Under the pieces are notes generated by a model. The model was not told where the DNA came from. It did no database searches and saw only the letters and a program-made list of their open reading frames with translations. Both the position numbers and the translations under genes were made by a program. Below, piece after piece: positions 27,398 to 36,570 of a stretch of DNA of 60,252 nt. Position 1 is the first letter of the stretch. The number at the start of each line of letters is the position of its first letter. Origin of the DNA: Pseudomonadota bacterium (GTDB taxonomy: Bacteria > Pseudomonadota > Gammaproteobacteria > Halothiobacillales > Halothiobacillaceae); contig JAJYPA010000008.1 in NCBI GenBank assembly GCA_021795795.1, positions 1 through 60,252 on the forward strand. The letters are read 5' to 3'.

Positions 27398-28198
27398 TCA
27401 CTCGTTCAAATCGGTTGCCGATGAAACCGCAAATAACCGGATCGGCGAAAAGGGGGCATCCTGCGCAAATTCGATCGCGTGGGCCTTGGCCAGCTCAAGC
27501 ACGGCGACCACACTCACGGCAATACCACCGCGCCCTTCTTCGGCCCGATAGACACGATCCAGCGTCACCGGGCCTCCCGTCTGCATCAAATCAAGGATGT
27601 CAGTCATGCGGGCACGAACGGACAGCGTTTCACGACGAATTTCATGCGCCGCTGTGAGCTCGCCCTGTCGCACCATGCCGCGTAGCGCTGACAACAGGTC
27701 TGTCAGGGAAATGTCCGGCGGAAGGATGGTGTGACGGGGAAGCGTCGCGGCAATGGTCAACGGGAAAAAGTCCCGATCCACTCGGGGCAGCTCATCGAGC
27801 CAACGGGCTGCGTGGTTCAAGCGCTCGTATGCCAGCAGGCGTTCAACCAGAGCAGCGCGCGGGTCTTCTGATTCTTCTTCATCTGCGGTCGGTGGCGTCG
27901 GGAGAAGCAATCGAGATTTGATCTCGGCGAGCCAGGCGGCCATGAGCAGGTACTCCGCCGCCAGTTCGATTTTCAGCGATTGCATCAGATCAAGGTAGGT
28001 CAGGTATTGCCGCGTCACCTCAGCGACAGGAATCGCAAGGATGTCGAGGTTTTGCTTGCGAATCAAGTAGAGCAGCAGGTCGAGCGGGCCTTCGAATTGC
28101 GTCAGCAATACGGAAAGCGCATCAGGGGGGATATACAAATCCAACGGCAGTTGCGTGAGTGGCTGCCCGCCGATTTTCACCTGTATCTGAGCGACCAC
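27398..28198 (-). CDS. scpA: segregation and condensation protein A
   Basis: Kleisin subunit bridging the SMC ATPase for chromosome compaction. The N-terminal block is LTQFEGPLDLLLYLIRKQNLD, followed by YLDLMQSLKIELAAEYLLMAAWLAEIKSRLLLP, strongly typical of ScpA. The C-terminal winged helix ends around EFAQDAPFSPIRL. The protein is 266 residues. scpB, normally next, is not in this window; rpsB follows instead. The gene is last in a tight yciO-like, M50 peptidase, scpA operon (18-base gap upstream). Confidence 0.93.
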   Translation of the reverse strand: MVAQIQVKIGGQPLTQLPLDLYIPPDALSVLLTQFEGPLDLLLYLIRKQNLDILAIPVAEVTRQYLTYLDLMQSLKIELAAEYLLMAAWLAEIKSRLLLPTPPTADEEESEDPRAALVERLLAYERLNHAARWLDELPRVDRDFFPLTIAATLPRHTILPPDISLTDLLSALRGMVRQGELTAAHEIRRETLSVRARMTDILDLMQTGGPVTLDRVYRAEEGRGGIAVSVVAVLELAKAHAIEFAQDAPFSPIRLFAVSSATDLNE

Positions 28199-28216
28199 TT
28201 TTGATTGATCCGGCGA

Positions 28217-28879
28217 TTAGAGCAGATGAACAAGGCCGTTAAACCAGTTCAGCAGGACCAGCAGAATCGGCGAAATAACGTACGACAGCGCTCCTGTGAA
28301 TAAGAGCAGGAGCAAAATGGGAAAGCCCCAGGGCTCAAGCATGGAGACCTTGTTGGCCGCTTGTGGTGGTAACAAGGCGACAAGCACACGCCCGCCATCG
28401 AGCGGCGGCAAGGGCAGCAGATTGAACACGGCCAACAGAATATTAACGAAAATCCCGATCTGGCCCATCAACGCCAACGGTTCGGCATACCAGGCTCCGC
28501 TCGCCAAACCGGACACGCCGACCGCGGTCAGCCCGGCCCACGCGAATGCCATCAGCATATTCGAAGCGGGGCCCGCAATCGCCACCAGAGCCATGTCTCG
28601 CCGTGGATCCTTGAAGTTCTTCGTATTGATCGGCACGGGCTTTGCCCAACCGAATACAAACGACGTGAGAATGAACATAGCAAGTGGCACAACAATCGTA
28701 CCGATCGGGTCGATATGCTTGAGGGGGTTCAACGTCATCCGCCCGAGAAACTTGGCCGTGCCATCGCCCAGATAGTTGGCGGCAAAGGCATGGGCGGCTT
28801 CATGTACGGTCACTGCCAGCAGGATGGGCAGGATACCGATGGCGATTTTCTGAATGAGTGTGAGTTCCAGCACGATCAA
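28217..28879 (-). CDS. site-2 protease family (M50) membrane metallopeptidase
   Basis: Small polytopic membrane protein of 220 residues with the zinc motif HEAAH (AVTVHEAAHAFAANYLGD) in the first helix and the third ligand in NLLPLPPLDGGRVL. About five or six membrane segments are seen and no PDZ domain, unlike RseP at 19.5-20.9 kb. Relatives commonly sit beside scpA in gammaproteobacteria. The substrate is unknown. It overlaps the upstream YciO-family gene by 4 bases. Confidence 0.9.
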   Translation of the reverse strand: MIVLELTLIQKIAIGILPILLAVTVHEAAHAFAANYLGDGTAKFLGRMTLNPLKHIDPIGTIVVPLAMFILTSFVFGWAKPVPINTKNFKDPRRDMALVAIAGPASNMLMAFAWAGLTAVGVSGLASGAWYAEPLALMGQIGIFVNILLAVFNLLPLPPLDGGRVLVALLPPQAANKVSMLEPWGFPILLLLLFTGALSYVISPILLVLLNWFNGLVHLL

Positions 28880-29502
28880 TCCTCAAGTTCTGGCGGGATG
28901 CCGCCCAGGCCTTCCCGCACGAGCACGAATTCGGTGCCCGTCATATCGATGACGCTCGATGGGTTCTGTGCAAGAAAACCCGTACTGACGATCATGTCGA
29001 CCTGGCGCTCCACTGAACGCGGAAAGAATGCCGGGTCTTCCAGCGGTTCATTGTGATCGGGCAAAACCAGAGACGCGCTAAGAATGGGGGCTGCCAATTC
29101 CTCAAGAACCGAGCGTAACACCGTATTTTGCGGCACACGCAAACCGATCGAACGTTTCTTTGCGTGCAGCAGACGTCGAGGCACTTCGCTCGTCGCTTCC
29201 AGGATGAACGTATACGGCCCCGGCGTGTGCGTTTTCAGAAAACGGTAATGCTGATTGTCGAGATTGGCATAGGTACTGATTTCAGACAGATCCCGACACA
29301 ACAGCGTCATATGATGTGGCTCGTTGTCACGACGAATCTGCGCGATTTTGGCCAAGGCCGTCTTATCCTCCAGCCGACAGGCCAGGGCATAACCGGAATC
29401 GGTGGGCAATACGACGACCGAACCATCGGCCAAAGCTTCGGCGATCTGAGCTACCAATCGGGGTTGCGGGGACTCAGGATGGACTTCGAGTAGAACGCTC
29501 AT
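28876..29502 (-). CDS. YciO-family (Sua5/YrdC-like) protein
   Basis: The YrdC fold is recognisable: VVVLPTDSGYALACRLEDK, then KIAQIRRDNEPHHMTLLCRDL, and TFILEATSEVPRRLL with RSIGLRVP. The TsaC/Sua5 branch makes threonylcarbamoyl-adenylate for tRNA t6A. The YciO branch, which this 208-residue protein resembles (HPESPQPRLV at the start, HHMTLLC), has a less clear role. It is first in the operon with the M50 peptidase and scpA. Confidence 0.85.
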   Translation of the reverse strand: MSVLLEVHPESPQPRLVAQIAEALADGSVVVLPTDSGYALACRLEDKTALAKIAQIRRDNEPHHMTLLCRDLSEISTYANLDNQHYRFLKTHTPGPYTFILEATSEVPRRLLHAKKRSIGLRVPQNTVLRSVLEELAAPILSASLVLPDHNEPLEDPAFFPRSVERQVDMIVSTGFLAQNPSSVIDMTGTEFVLVREGLGGIPPELED

Positions 29503-29651
29503 AATCTTTTGAATCTGATGTTGATATTTTTATTGGGGAACCAACCGGCAGGAAAAACACCTAACCGGCAACAATTTTGCGGCAAATCTGATTTAAGATG
29601 GCCGTCTTGGATTTCGAACAATCTGCTTTTTAGTGTACTCCGAATTATCTC

Positions 29652-30227
29652 ATGAAGTTTTTATACGATTTCTTCCCGATCCTCTTGTTTTTCGCAGCCT
29701 ACAAAGTAGGCGGTATTTATGTGGCCACGGGGGTTGCCATGATTGCCGCCACGATACAGATCAGCTATGGCTGGTTTATCAAGAAGAAAGTCGAAAACAT
29801 GCACTGGATCTCTGCAGGTTTGATTCTGCTGTTCGGCGGCATGACACTGATTCTGCATGACCCGCTCTTCATCATGTGGAAACCCACCATCCTGAACTGG
29901 CTCTTTGCGCTCGCCTTTGCGGGCAGCGACTTCATGGGCAGCAAGCCTCTGGTGCAGCGCATGATGGAACACGTACTGACCGTGCCAAACCCGATCTGGC
30001 GACGGGTGAATTGGGCTTGGGTCTTGTTCTTCATCATCTCGGGTGTGGCGAATATTTACGTGGCGTACAACTTTTCGCAGGATGCCTGGGTCAACTTCAA
30101 GCTCTTTGGTTTGATGGGCATGACCTTCGTATTCATGATTCTGCAGGGCATATACCTCGCCCGTTATGCAGAAAAAACCGAGGAAGTGGTGGCTGACAAT
30201 GCCAACGATACGGATCAGATTCGCTAA
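29652..30227 (+). CDS. yciB: inner-membrane septation protein A (YciB/IspZ family)
   Basis: Small inner-membrane protein of 191 residues with about five hydrophobic helices, implicated in septation and envelope integrity. MKFLYDFFPILLFFAAYKV is the family N-terminus; NWLFALAFAGSDFMG and WRRVNWAWVLFFIISGVANIYVA are further matches (reported in parts). It is divergent from yciO; the 149-base spacer carries two direct AACCGGCA repeats. yciI follows 42 bases downstream, the usual pairing. Confidence 0.93.
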   Translation: MKFLYDFFPILLFFAAYKVGGIYVATGVAMIAATIQISYGWFIKKKVENMHWISAGLILLFGGMTLILHDPLFIMWKPTILNWLFALAFAGSDFMGSKPLVQRMMEHVLTVPNPIWRRVNWAWVLFFIISGVANIYVAYNFSQDAWVNFKLFGLMGMTFVFMILQGIYLARYAEKTEEVVADNANDTDQIR

Positions 30228-30269
30228 ATTCCACCTGCCAATAACCAGCTGCAAAGTAAGGATATTGTT

Positions 30270-30602
30270 ATGCATTTTGTCATTCACGCTATCGATCACC
30301 CCGACAGTCTGACAGGGCGGCTGGCTCATCGGGCCGATCATCGCAAACGGATCGAAGCGCTTTATAACGAAGGCCGGTTGGTCACCGCGGGCCCACTGCC
30401 GAACAAGGTTGAGGCCAACCCGAACATATCCGGCTTCAGCGGTAGCCTGATTATTGCCGATTTCCCGAATGAGGCCAGCGCGCGCACCTGGGCAGACACC
30501 GACCCTTACGTCTTGAATGGCATCTACGCTGAAATCCGGATTTATCCGTACCTGCAAACGTTTTCCGCCTCACCGAACACGTCGCCTGAAACAATCAACT
30601 AA
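30270..30602 (+). CDS. yciI: YciI-like (YCII domain) protein
   Basis: Small ferredoxin-like fold protein of 110 residues. The domain reads MHFVIHAIDHPDSL, RADHRKRIEALYNEGRLV with the conserved His-Asp region, TAGPLP and FPNEASARTWADTDPYV. AAGGA precedes the ATG. Relatives occur next to yciB; the biochemical role is not established. The C-terminus overlaps only the non-coding upstream extension of the next frame. Confidence 0.9.
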   Translation: MHFVIHAIDHPDSLTGRLAHRADHRKRIEALYNEGRLVTAGPLPNKVEANPNISGFSGSLIIADFPNEASARTWADTDPYVLNGIYAEIRIYPYLQTFSASPNTSPETIN

Positions 30603-30630
30603 TTTCACACACAGTCAAGGAAAACGCACT

Positions 30631-31608
30631 ATGCAAAAATCAATCTGGATGAAGCCGTTTGCCATAACCGGAATCGCCCTGCTCGCTTTCGCCTGTCTGG
30701 CTGGATGCCAGGGCAACTCGGATCAAGCAACCAGCGCAGCCAAAACACCTTTGGGCAATGATGCCGCTACGCACCCTGCCATGAACACAGCGGATACATC
30801 GGCCAAGGTAACCAGCGGCAAGATCATCGCCACCATCAATGGCCAGCCTTTGTATGAAGAAAACCTGAAGGTTATTCAAAGCTCATTGCCCAAATCCAAA
30901 AACATCCCTGAACAAGACTTGCTTCAACGTATGATCGAGCTCCGTCTGTTGGCCAGTGCCGCGCGTCAGGAAGGACTGGATAAGCAGATCAAAACCAAGG
31001 CGCAGATACAAAACGCTGTCGACAATCAACTGGCGAACGACTACCTGTCTGATTACCTCAGCAAAATGACAGTAACAGACGCCGAACTCCAACCCGAATA
31101 CGATCAATTCGTCAAAGGCTACCCAAAGACCACGCAATACAAAGCAGCACACATCCTGGTCAAAACCAAGGAAGAAGCAGACGCAATCATCAAGCAGCTC
31201 GACAGCGGTACGCCGTTCGATCAACTGGCCAAGGAGAAATCGCAAGATCCGGGTTCCGCCAAACAAGGCGGTGAACTCGGCTGGTTTGATGCCGACCAAA
31301 TGGTGCCCGAGTTTTCAGCAGCCGTCGAAAAACTCAAGAAAGGCGAGATCACGCAGCAACCAGTCAAATCACAATTCGGCTGGCATGTCATCAAATTGGA
31401 AGACACCCGCCTAGCACAACCGCCGACATTTGCGGAACTCAAGCCACAACTTGAAACCCAATACCGTCGTGCGGCCATTGAAGATCTGATCAAAAAATTA
31501 CGCGCAAAAGCCAAAATCGACATCATGTCTGTTCCCACCACTCCTGAAGCGAAACCGGCAGAAGCACCCAAACCTGCCGCAGAACCTGCGCCAGCAACCA
31601 AACCCTAA
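30631..31608 (+). CDS. parvulin-type peptidyl-prolyl isomerase lipoprotein
   Basis: Probably a membrane-anchored periplasmic foldase. A lipoprotein signal (FAITGIALLAFACLAGC) ends at a Cys. A SurA-like N-terminal helical part follows (ATINGQPLYEENLKVIQ). The PpiC domain starts at YKAAHILVKTKEEADAII and continues with GGELGWFDADQMVPEFS and FGWHVIKLED. The tail is a Pro-Ala-Lys repeat. The start is the ATG at 30631, with AGGAAAA upstream; the open frame extends back over yciI. It is 325 residues. It is likely cotranscribed with yciB and yciI. Confidence 0.92.
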   Translation: MQKSIWMKPFAITGIALLAFACLAGCQGNSDQATSAAKTPLGNDAATHPAMNTADTSAKVTSGKIIATINGQPLYEENLKVIQSSLPKSKNIPEQDLLQRMIELRLLASAARQEGLDKQIKTKAQIQNAVDNQLANDYLSDYLSKMTVTDAELQPEYDQFVKGYPKTTQYKAAHILVKTKEEADAIIKQLDSGTPFDQLAKEKSQDPGSAKQGGELGWFDADQMVPEFSAAVEKLKKGEITQQPVKSQFGWHVIKLEDTRLAQPPTFAELKPQLETQYRRAAIEDLIKKLRAKAKIDIMSVPTTPEAKPAEAPKPAAEPAPATKP

Positions 31609-31668
31609 GCTTACTCACGCCGGTTAACGACTCGATCACATTGAGCGACACATCGGCGAAAGCAAGCG

Positions 31669-31699
31669 CACGAATACCAGTTTGACCCTGGTATTCGTG
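31669..31699 (+). terminator. hairpin after the parvulin gene
   Basis: Perfect 12-bp stem CACGAATACCAG/CTGGTATTCGTG with a 7-base loop, 60 bases after the stop codon. There is no long T-run, so it may be a weak or Rho-assisted terminator or an RNA-stabilising hairpin. Confidence 0.55.
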
Positions 31700-31822
31700 T
31701 TACTGGGCTACAAAAAACTCTTGAGCGTATGATCAGTCAACCCAGATTCTCTTTTCTTCCAATTTGCGCCCTTGATTCGCAACTCAGAAATAACGCACAA
31801 TCAAACCCCGACCTCGGACGGG

Positions 31823-31828
31823 TATAAT
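31823..31828 (+). promoter_or_regulatory. -10 box of the cyclic-nucleotide-binding protein gene
   Basis: A consensus TATAAT lies 27 bases before the ATG at 31856, implying a transcript start near 31835. This decides against the longer frame opening at 31772. No clear -35 is visible, so an activator may be needed. Confidence 0.6.
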
Positions 31829-31855
31829 CAAACTTTTACTGCTCGGAACTTCAGA

Positions 31856-32335
31856 ATGACCATCGAAGGCAGAAACCTGCAAGAAACCATTATTGGCCGT
31901 GAACTGACGGCTGAACAATGCCAGACGCTGGCCGCTATTTGTGAGCAACAGACCATCCCCAATGGCCAGTTGCTCTTTGCAGAAGGCTCAAGCAACAATA
32001 CCTTGTTCGTCATCATGTCAGGGCGCTTTGCCGTGAGCCGGGATACGGGTCGGGGCTTCAGCGATACCCTGCATTTACTGGGCCAAGGTGAACTGGCGGG
32101 CGAGTCTGGATTTCTGGATGGCGCGCCGCATAGTGCGACACTGCGCGCGGTAGGTGATGCCGTTGTACTGACGATCGAACGGGCGCGACTTGAGGCGCTT
32201 TTGATAGACAATCCCATCATCGTCTACAAAGTCATGCGGGCCATCGTATACAGCATCCGTGAAATTACGCGCCGGATGAACCAGCAGCACTTGCAGATGC
32301 TGCAATACATCAACCCGGATTGCGGTCGCTTTTAG
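31856..32335 (+). CDS. cyclic-nucleotide-binding domain protein
   Basis: Stand-alone cAMP/cGMP-type sensor fold of about 159 residues. The beta-roll reads IPNGQLLFAEGSSNNTLFVI, then GQGELAGESGFLDGAPHSATLRAVGD, which matches the phosphate-binding cassette (GELAGE, PHSATLRA). A long C-terminal helix pair follows (ITRRMNQQHLQML). There is no DNA-binding HTH, unlike Crp, so it is more likely a signalling or partner-binding module. The start follows from the -10 box at 31823. It converges on the HDOD remnant. Confidence 0.85.
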   Translation: MTIEGRNLQETIIGRELTAEQCQTLAAICEQQTIPNGQLLFAEGSSNNTLFVIMSGRFAVSRDTGRGFSDTLHLLGQGELAGESGFLDGAPHSATLRAVGDAVVLTIERARLEALLIDNPIIVYKVMRAIVYSIREITRRMNQQHLQMLQYINPDCGRF

Positions 32336-32413
32336 ACGGCGACCGCACGAAGTAGGACTCCGTGCCCGAACACACCAGCGGCGGCGGCTTTTCAACTGCC
32401 CCGCTGATTCAAC

Positions 32414-32983
32414 TCAAGCGATCTTTTCAGCCCAGTTGACGGCTTCAACATACAGTTCAGGCGCACAGGCATTCAACTTGTCGGTAATTTCATCGCCATC
32501 AAGCCACATGCCACGCTCATAGAATACGAGATATTCCAGTATCTCTCCGAGCACACCCTTTCGGCTCACCAGAGCCTCTATAATGCTGTCAGAGAGCGGC
32601 AATTCCCCGACTATCTGCTCGATAGGCTGGTCGTAAAAAGCATCCAAAGTTGAGAACAATCCCACCATGAATGCCGACGAGGGGTTGCCCAATCCTGTCT
32701 TCTTGCTGAGTAATTCTGCGAATCGGGCTCGAACCATGGCGGTGGTGATCAAAGCCGACGGTTTCCCTGCCACGCCCGTCAACGCCGAAAGGTAAACCAT
32801 GCTTCTAATGGTATTGATGCCCAGCATGCGAACAGCATCAGGCACAGATTCAACCTTGCGTCGCATACCGATGGCCGCCGAGTTGACCAACCGCAACAAG
32901 CGGTAAGTCAGCCCCAAATCGGTATTGATCTTCTCGGCAATCGCGTCCAGAGTGACATTCTCATCTTGAAGCAAAATCAACAT
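32414..32983 (-). CDS. HDOD-domain protein, probably N-terminally truncated
   Basis: The HDOD domain is clear: LDAIAEKINTDLGLTYRLLR, VNSAAIGMRRKVESV and AVRMLGINTIRSMVYLSAL. This sequence matches the C-terminal half of EAL-HDOD (YuxH-like) proteins, which are about 400 residues. Only 189 residues remain and no EAL domain is present upstream. The ATG at 32983 abuts the A/T tract of the pnp terminator, with no ribosome-binding site possible in the usual position. It may be a relic or be translated from an internal start. Confidence 0.75.
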   Translation of the reverse strand: MLILLQDENVTLDAIAEKINTDLGLTYRLLRLVNSAAIGMRRKVESVPDAVRMLGINTIRSMVYLSALTGVAGKPSALITTAMVRARFAELLSKKTGLGNPSSAFMVGLFSTLDAFYDQPIEQIVGELPLSDSIIEALVSRKGVLGEILEYLVFYERGMWLDGDEITDKLNACAPELYVEAVNWAEKIA

Positions 32984-33001
32984 AAAAGCGGGAAAACCCG
33001 C
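32984..33001 (-). terminator. pnp terminator
   Basis: On the minus strand, GCGGG-TTTT-CCCGC is followed by TTTT, 15 bases after the pnp stop. It is a compact intrinsic terminator. The start codon of the HDOD frame follows immediately. Confidence 0.75.
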
Positions 33002-33016
33002 AGATCACGCAAGAAC

Positions 33017-35131
33017 TTATTCAGTCAGCGGGGCATCCAGCCCCCTCATGGTCAGGCGCATACGACCTTGTTTATCCAATTCAAGCAAAAGTACGCGAAC
33101 ACTATCACCCTCCTGAAGCTTGTCGGTGACACGCTCGACGCGCTCGTCACAAATTTGCGAGATGTGCAGCAGCCCATCCTTACCCGGCAAAATATTTACA
33201 AAAGCGCCGAAATCGGTGATTCGCACCACTTTGCCTTCATAAATCTTGCCAACTTCGGCCTCGACCGTAATTTGCTCGACGCGTCGACGTGCTTCCTCGC
33301 CCTGCTCGGCGGAGGTCGCCGTAATGGTGATCTGACCATCATCTGAAATATCGATCTGTGTATGGGTATCGCGGGTAATCCCCTGAATCGTCGCACCACC
33401 CTTGCCAATCACCTCCCGGATCTTGTCCGGGTTGATCTTGAACTTGATGAATTGGGGCGCGTTCGGAGCAACGCTCTTGCGCGGTGCGGCAAGGGCCGCG
33501 TTCATGATCCCCAGAATGTGCAGACGCCCACCTTTGGCCTGATCGAGCGCCTGGCGCATGATCTCGCGCGTGATGCCGTAGATCTTGATGTCCATTTGCA
33601 GGGCGGTAACCCCATCGACGGTGCCTGCCACCTTGAAGTCCATATCGCCAAGATAATCTTCATCACCGAGGATATCGGAAAGCACGACAAAGCGATCACC
33701 TTCCTTGATCAGCCCCATGGCGATGCCGGCCACCGGCGCCGCGATTTCCACACCGGCATCCATCATCGACAGAGAAGCGCCACATACGCTGGCCATGGAA
33801 CTTGAGCCATTGGACTCGGTGATTTCCGACACCACGCGCAGCGTGTACGGAGAATTTTCCGGATTGGGGATGACGGCCTTGACCCCGCGACGAGCCAGAT
33901 TACCATGGCCGATTTCGCGTCGTTTGGGCGCTCCGAACCGACCGGTTTCACCCACGCAGAAGGGCGGGAAGTTGTAATGGAAGATGAATGATTCCTTGTA
34001 CTCGCCCACCACCGCATCAACCAATTGTGCATCCCGTGCCGACCCGAGCGTCGTCACAACCAATGCCTGCGTTTCACCGCGGGTAAAGAGAGCCGAACCG
34101 TGAACGCGGGGTAGCACACCGGTTCGTACGGTAATCGGACGGATGGTTTTGGTGTCACGACCGTCAATGCGCGCCGCGCCATCCAGAACCCGACCGCGCA
34201 CAACAGACGATTCCAAAGATTCAAGCAGATTGGAGACCAACTTGGCGGGCACGGCAACATCATCCGCAAACTGGGCAATGGCTTCTTCACGCAATTCATT
34301 CAAGCGCAGGTAGCGTTGCTGTTTTTCAGCGATTTGATACGTCTCGGCAATCGAATCGCCAAATGCCGCACGGATTTTGGCTTCCAATTCTGGATGCTCA
34401 ACCGGCGGTGCCCAGGCCATGGCCGGACGGGCAGCATTGGCGGCAAGACGGCGAATCGCCGCAATCGCCAACTGCGCGGCCTCATGACCGAACATGACCG
34501 CATCGAGCATCGTGGCTTCCGGCAAGCGATCCGCTTCGGATTCCACCATGAGCACGGCATCTTCGGTACCCGCCACCACGAGTTCAAGCCGAGAATCGGC
34601 CATTTCGGAGTGAGAAGGGTTCAACACAAAGGCATCATGGATATAACCGACGCGTGCCGCGCCCAGATGCGCATCAAAGGGCAGACCAGACAAGGCCAGC
34701 GCGGCTGAGGCACCGAGCATGGCGGGAATGTCGCCGGGTACTTCGGGATCGAGTGATAACACCTGGGCAATCACCTGAACCTGATTATAGAAACCCTTGG
34801 GAAACAGAGGGCGCAACGGGCGATCGATCAATCGGGCAATCAGGGTTTCCGCTTCGGTGGAACGCCCTTCCCGCTTGAAGAACCCACCGGGAATACGGCC
34901 AGCTGCGTAAAACTTTTCCTGATACTCGACAGTCAGCGGTAGAAAGTCCTGCCCGGGCTCAGGTGCGCTCTCGACAACGGCGGTCACCAGCACCACCGTA
35001 TCGCCCATCTGCACCATCACAGCGCCAGAAGCCTGGCGGGCAATTTCGCCCGTGGTCAAGGTGACGCAATGACGTCCATAATCAAATTGTTCGGTAAAAA
35101 CGGCCACAGGCATCCCCTTTTCTAATTTCAT
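33017..35131 (-). CDS. pnp: polyribonucleotide nucleotidyltransferase (PNPase)
   Basis: Phosphorolytic 3'-5' exoribonuclease and degradosome component. Two RNase PH-like domains are joined by a helical linker; landmarks are [28 protein letters not shown] and [19 protein letters not shown] domain ([15 protein letters not shown], about residues 560-615) and an S1 domain ([19 protein letters not shown]) follow. The 704 residues are standard. It lies after rpsO, the conserved order in which PNPase controls its own leader. Confidence 0.97.
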   Translation of the reverse strand: MKLEKGMPVAVFTEQFDYGRHCVTLTTGEIARQASGAVMVQMGDTVVLVTAVVESAPEPGQDFLPLTVEYQEKFYAAGRIPGGFFKREGRSTEAETLIARLIDRPLRPLFPKGFYNQVQVIAQVLSLDPEVPGDIPAMLGASAALALSGLPFDAHLGAARVGYIHDAFVLNPSHSEMADSRLELVVAGTEDAVLMVESEADRLPEATMLDAVMFGHEAAQLAIAAIRRLAANAARPAMAWAPPVEHPELEAKIRAAFGDSIAETYQIAEKQQRYLRLNELREEAIAQFADDVAVPAKLVSNLLESLESSVVRGRVLDGAARIDGRDTKTIRPITVRTGVLPRVHGSALFTRGETQALVVTTLGSARDAQLVDAVVGEYKESFIFHYNFPPFCVGETGRFGAPKRREIGHGNLARRGVKAVIPNPENSPYTLRVVSEITESNGSSSMASVCGASLSMMDAGVEIAAPVAGIAMGLIKEGDRFVVLSDILGDEDYLGDMDFKVAGTVDGVTALQMDIKIYGITREIMRQALDQAKGGRLHILGIMNAALAAPRKSVAPNAPQFIKFKINPDKIREVIGKGGATIQGITRDTHTQIDISDDGQITITATSAEQGEEARRRVEQITVEAEVGKIYEGKVVRITDFGAFVNILPGKDGLLHISQICDERVERVTDKLQEGDSVRVLLLELDKQGRMRLTMRGLDAPLTE

Positions 35132-35169
35132 AATCGAAAATGGATGCCGTCGGCACCCACATAAAACAA

Positions 35170-35188
35170 TCCCGGCACAAGTCCGGGA
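35170..35188 (-). terminator. rpsO-pnp intergenic hairpin
   Basis: On the minus strand TCCCGG-ACTTGTG-CCGGGA is followed by TTGTTTT, about 45 bases after the rpsO stop. It looks like the partial terminator normally found between rpsO and pnp. Confidence 0.75.
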
Positions 35189-35232
35189 TGAAAATCACTG
35201 GCGGAACGACGCAATATCGTCGCCCTGATTGG

Positions 35233-35502
35233 TTACTTGCGCAGACCCAAACGACTGATCAGTTCCTGATAACGACCCAAATCTTTGGATTTCAGGTAGT
35301 CGAGCAGTTTGCGACGCTGGTTGACCAGCTTGAGCAAACCGCGACGGGAATGGTGATCTTTCTTGTGCTCGGCAAAGTGCTCGGTCAGGTGCACGATACG
35401 GGTGGTCAGCAGGGCGACCTGCACTTCCGGGGAACCGGTATCGTTTGCGCCGCGGCTGAAGTCAGCGACAACCTGAGATTTCTGTTCTGTAGTTAATGAC
35501 AT
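35233..35502 (-). CDS. rpsO: 30S ribosomal protein S15
   Basis: Small-subunit protein binding the 16S central domain. All 89 residues match the family: [40 protein letters not shown] and [21 protein letters not shown] lies upstream of the ATG. The 111-base leader upstream could carry S15 autoregulation, but I do not see a definite pseudoknot. Confidence 0.97.
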   Translation of the reverse strand: MSLTTEQKSQVVADFSRGANDTGSPEVQVALLTTRIVHLTEHFAEHKKDHHSRRGLLKLVNQRRKLLDYLKSKDLGRYQELISRLGLRK

Positions 35503-35613
35503 GAGATTGCTCCTGTTTCACCTGGGAAAGGTTGATTAAAAATAACATCAGGCAAGAGCAAATCCGCGCCCTTTACCGATGCGTGGCGAGCAGGGCCTAG
35601 ACCTACCTCACCG

Positions 35614-36570
35614 TTATAGCGCCGCAAACAACCGTCGCGGTGCCACTCGTCCGTCATCCAGCACTTCCCCCATTCCCAGGAAGAGGTCGTCGGGTCCGTA
35701 AATACAAAACCACCCGGTTTGTGGCGCTTTGGGCACAAACACCGGATGACCGTGACGAATATGAAAGGCGCTGTCCGCATCCAGTTGAACCACCGGATAA
35801 CGCTCCAACGCCGAATCGGTGGGCAGAATAGCATGTTTTATCGCCATTTCCGCATCCGATTCGTTGAGTTTGATTAATTCATCAAGTGTCCACATTGTTG
35901 CGGATTGGGCCGGGGCATCGCCCGCAGCCTCTGGCCACTCGGTCAGCCAAGGGCCGACACCGATTCGGCGCAACTTGGCCACAACCGCACCACAACCAAC
36001 TGCCTCGCCAATGTCTTCAATCAGGGTGCGGATGTAAGCGCCCTTGCTCGAATGAACAAGCAGGTCGAAATCCCGACCATCGAAATTCAGTAGCTCGACA
36101 CGATAGAAGTTGATCGAACGCGCCTTGCGCTCAACCACCTCACCGGCGCGCGCCAACTCATACAGCCGCTTCCCATTAACCTTCAGCGCCGAATACATGG
36201 GTGGCACTTGCTCGACCAAGCCACGAAAGGCCGCAAGATAGGTTTCCAGCTGTTCGGCTGTTAATTCGGGCACAGGGCGCTCTTCGATCACGGCACCTTC
36301 CATATCCCCCGTTTCGGTACGCAAACCGAGACGGCCGGTGACACGGTAGGTTTTATCGGCATCCAGCAGCAAGCCCGAAACCCGGGTCGCGTGACCGAAA
36401 CACAGGGGCAGCATGCCTGTGGCTTCGGGGTCCAAACTACCGGTATGACCGGCCTTCGCTGCCTGGAACAAATGCTTGACGCGCTGCAATGCCTGATTGG
36501 AACTCAACCCGATGGGTTTATCCAGCAGCAAAATGCCATTGATTTCACGACCACGACGGCGGCGACTCAT
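35614..36570 (-). CDS. truB: tRNA pseudouridine(55) synthase
   Basis: Makes pseudouridine 55 in the T loop of tRNAs. The catalytic Asp is in HTGSLDPEATGMLPLCFG; GILLLDKPIGLSSN is the N-terminal family block. The substrate-binding Tyr region is VPPMYSALKVNGKRLYELAR. A C-terminal PUA-like part ends the 318-residue protein. It overlaps rbfA by 4 bases. Confidence 0.96.
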   Translation of the reverse strand: MSRRRRGREINGILLLDKPIGLSSNQALQRVKHLFQAAKAGHTGSLDPEATGMLPLCFGHATRVSGLLLDADKTYRVTGRLGLRTETGDMEGAVIEERPVPELTAEQLETYLAAFRGLVEQVPPMYSALKVNGKRLYELARAGEVVERKARSINFYRVELLNFDGRDFDLLVHSSKGAYIRTLIEDIGEAVGCGAVVAKLRRIGVGPWLTEWPEAAGDAPAQSATMWTLDELIKLNESDAEMAIKHAILPTDSALERYPVVQLDADSAFHIRHGHPVFVPKAPQTGWFCIYGPDDLFLGMGEVLDDGRVAPRRLFAAL

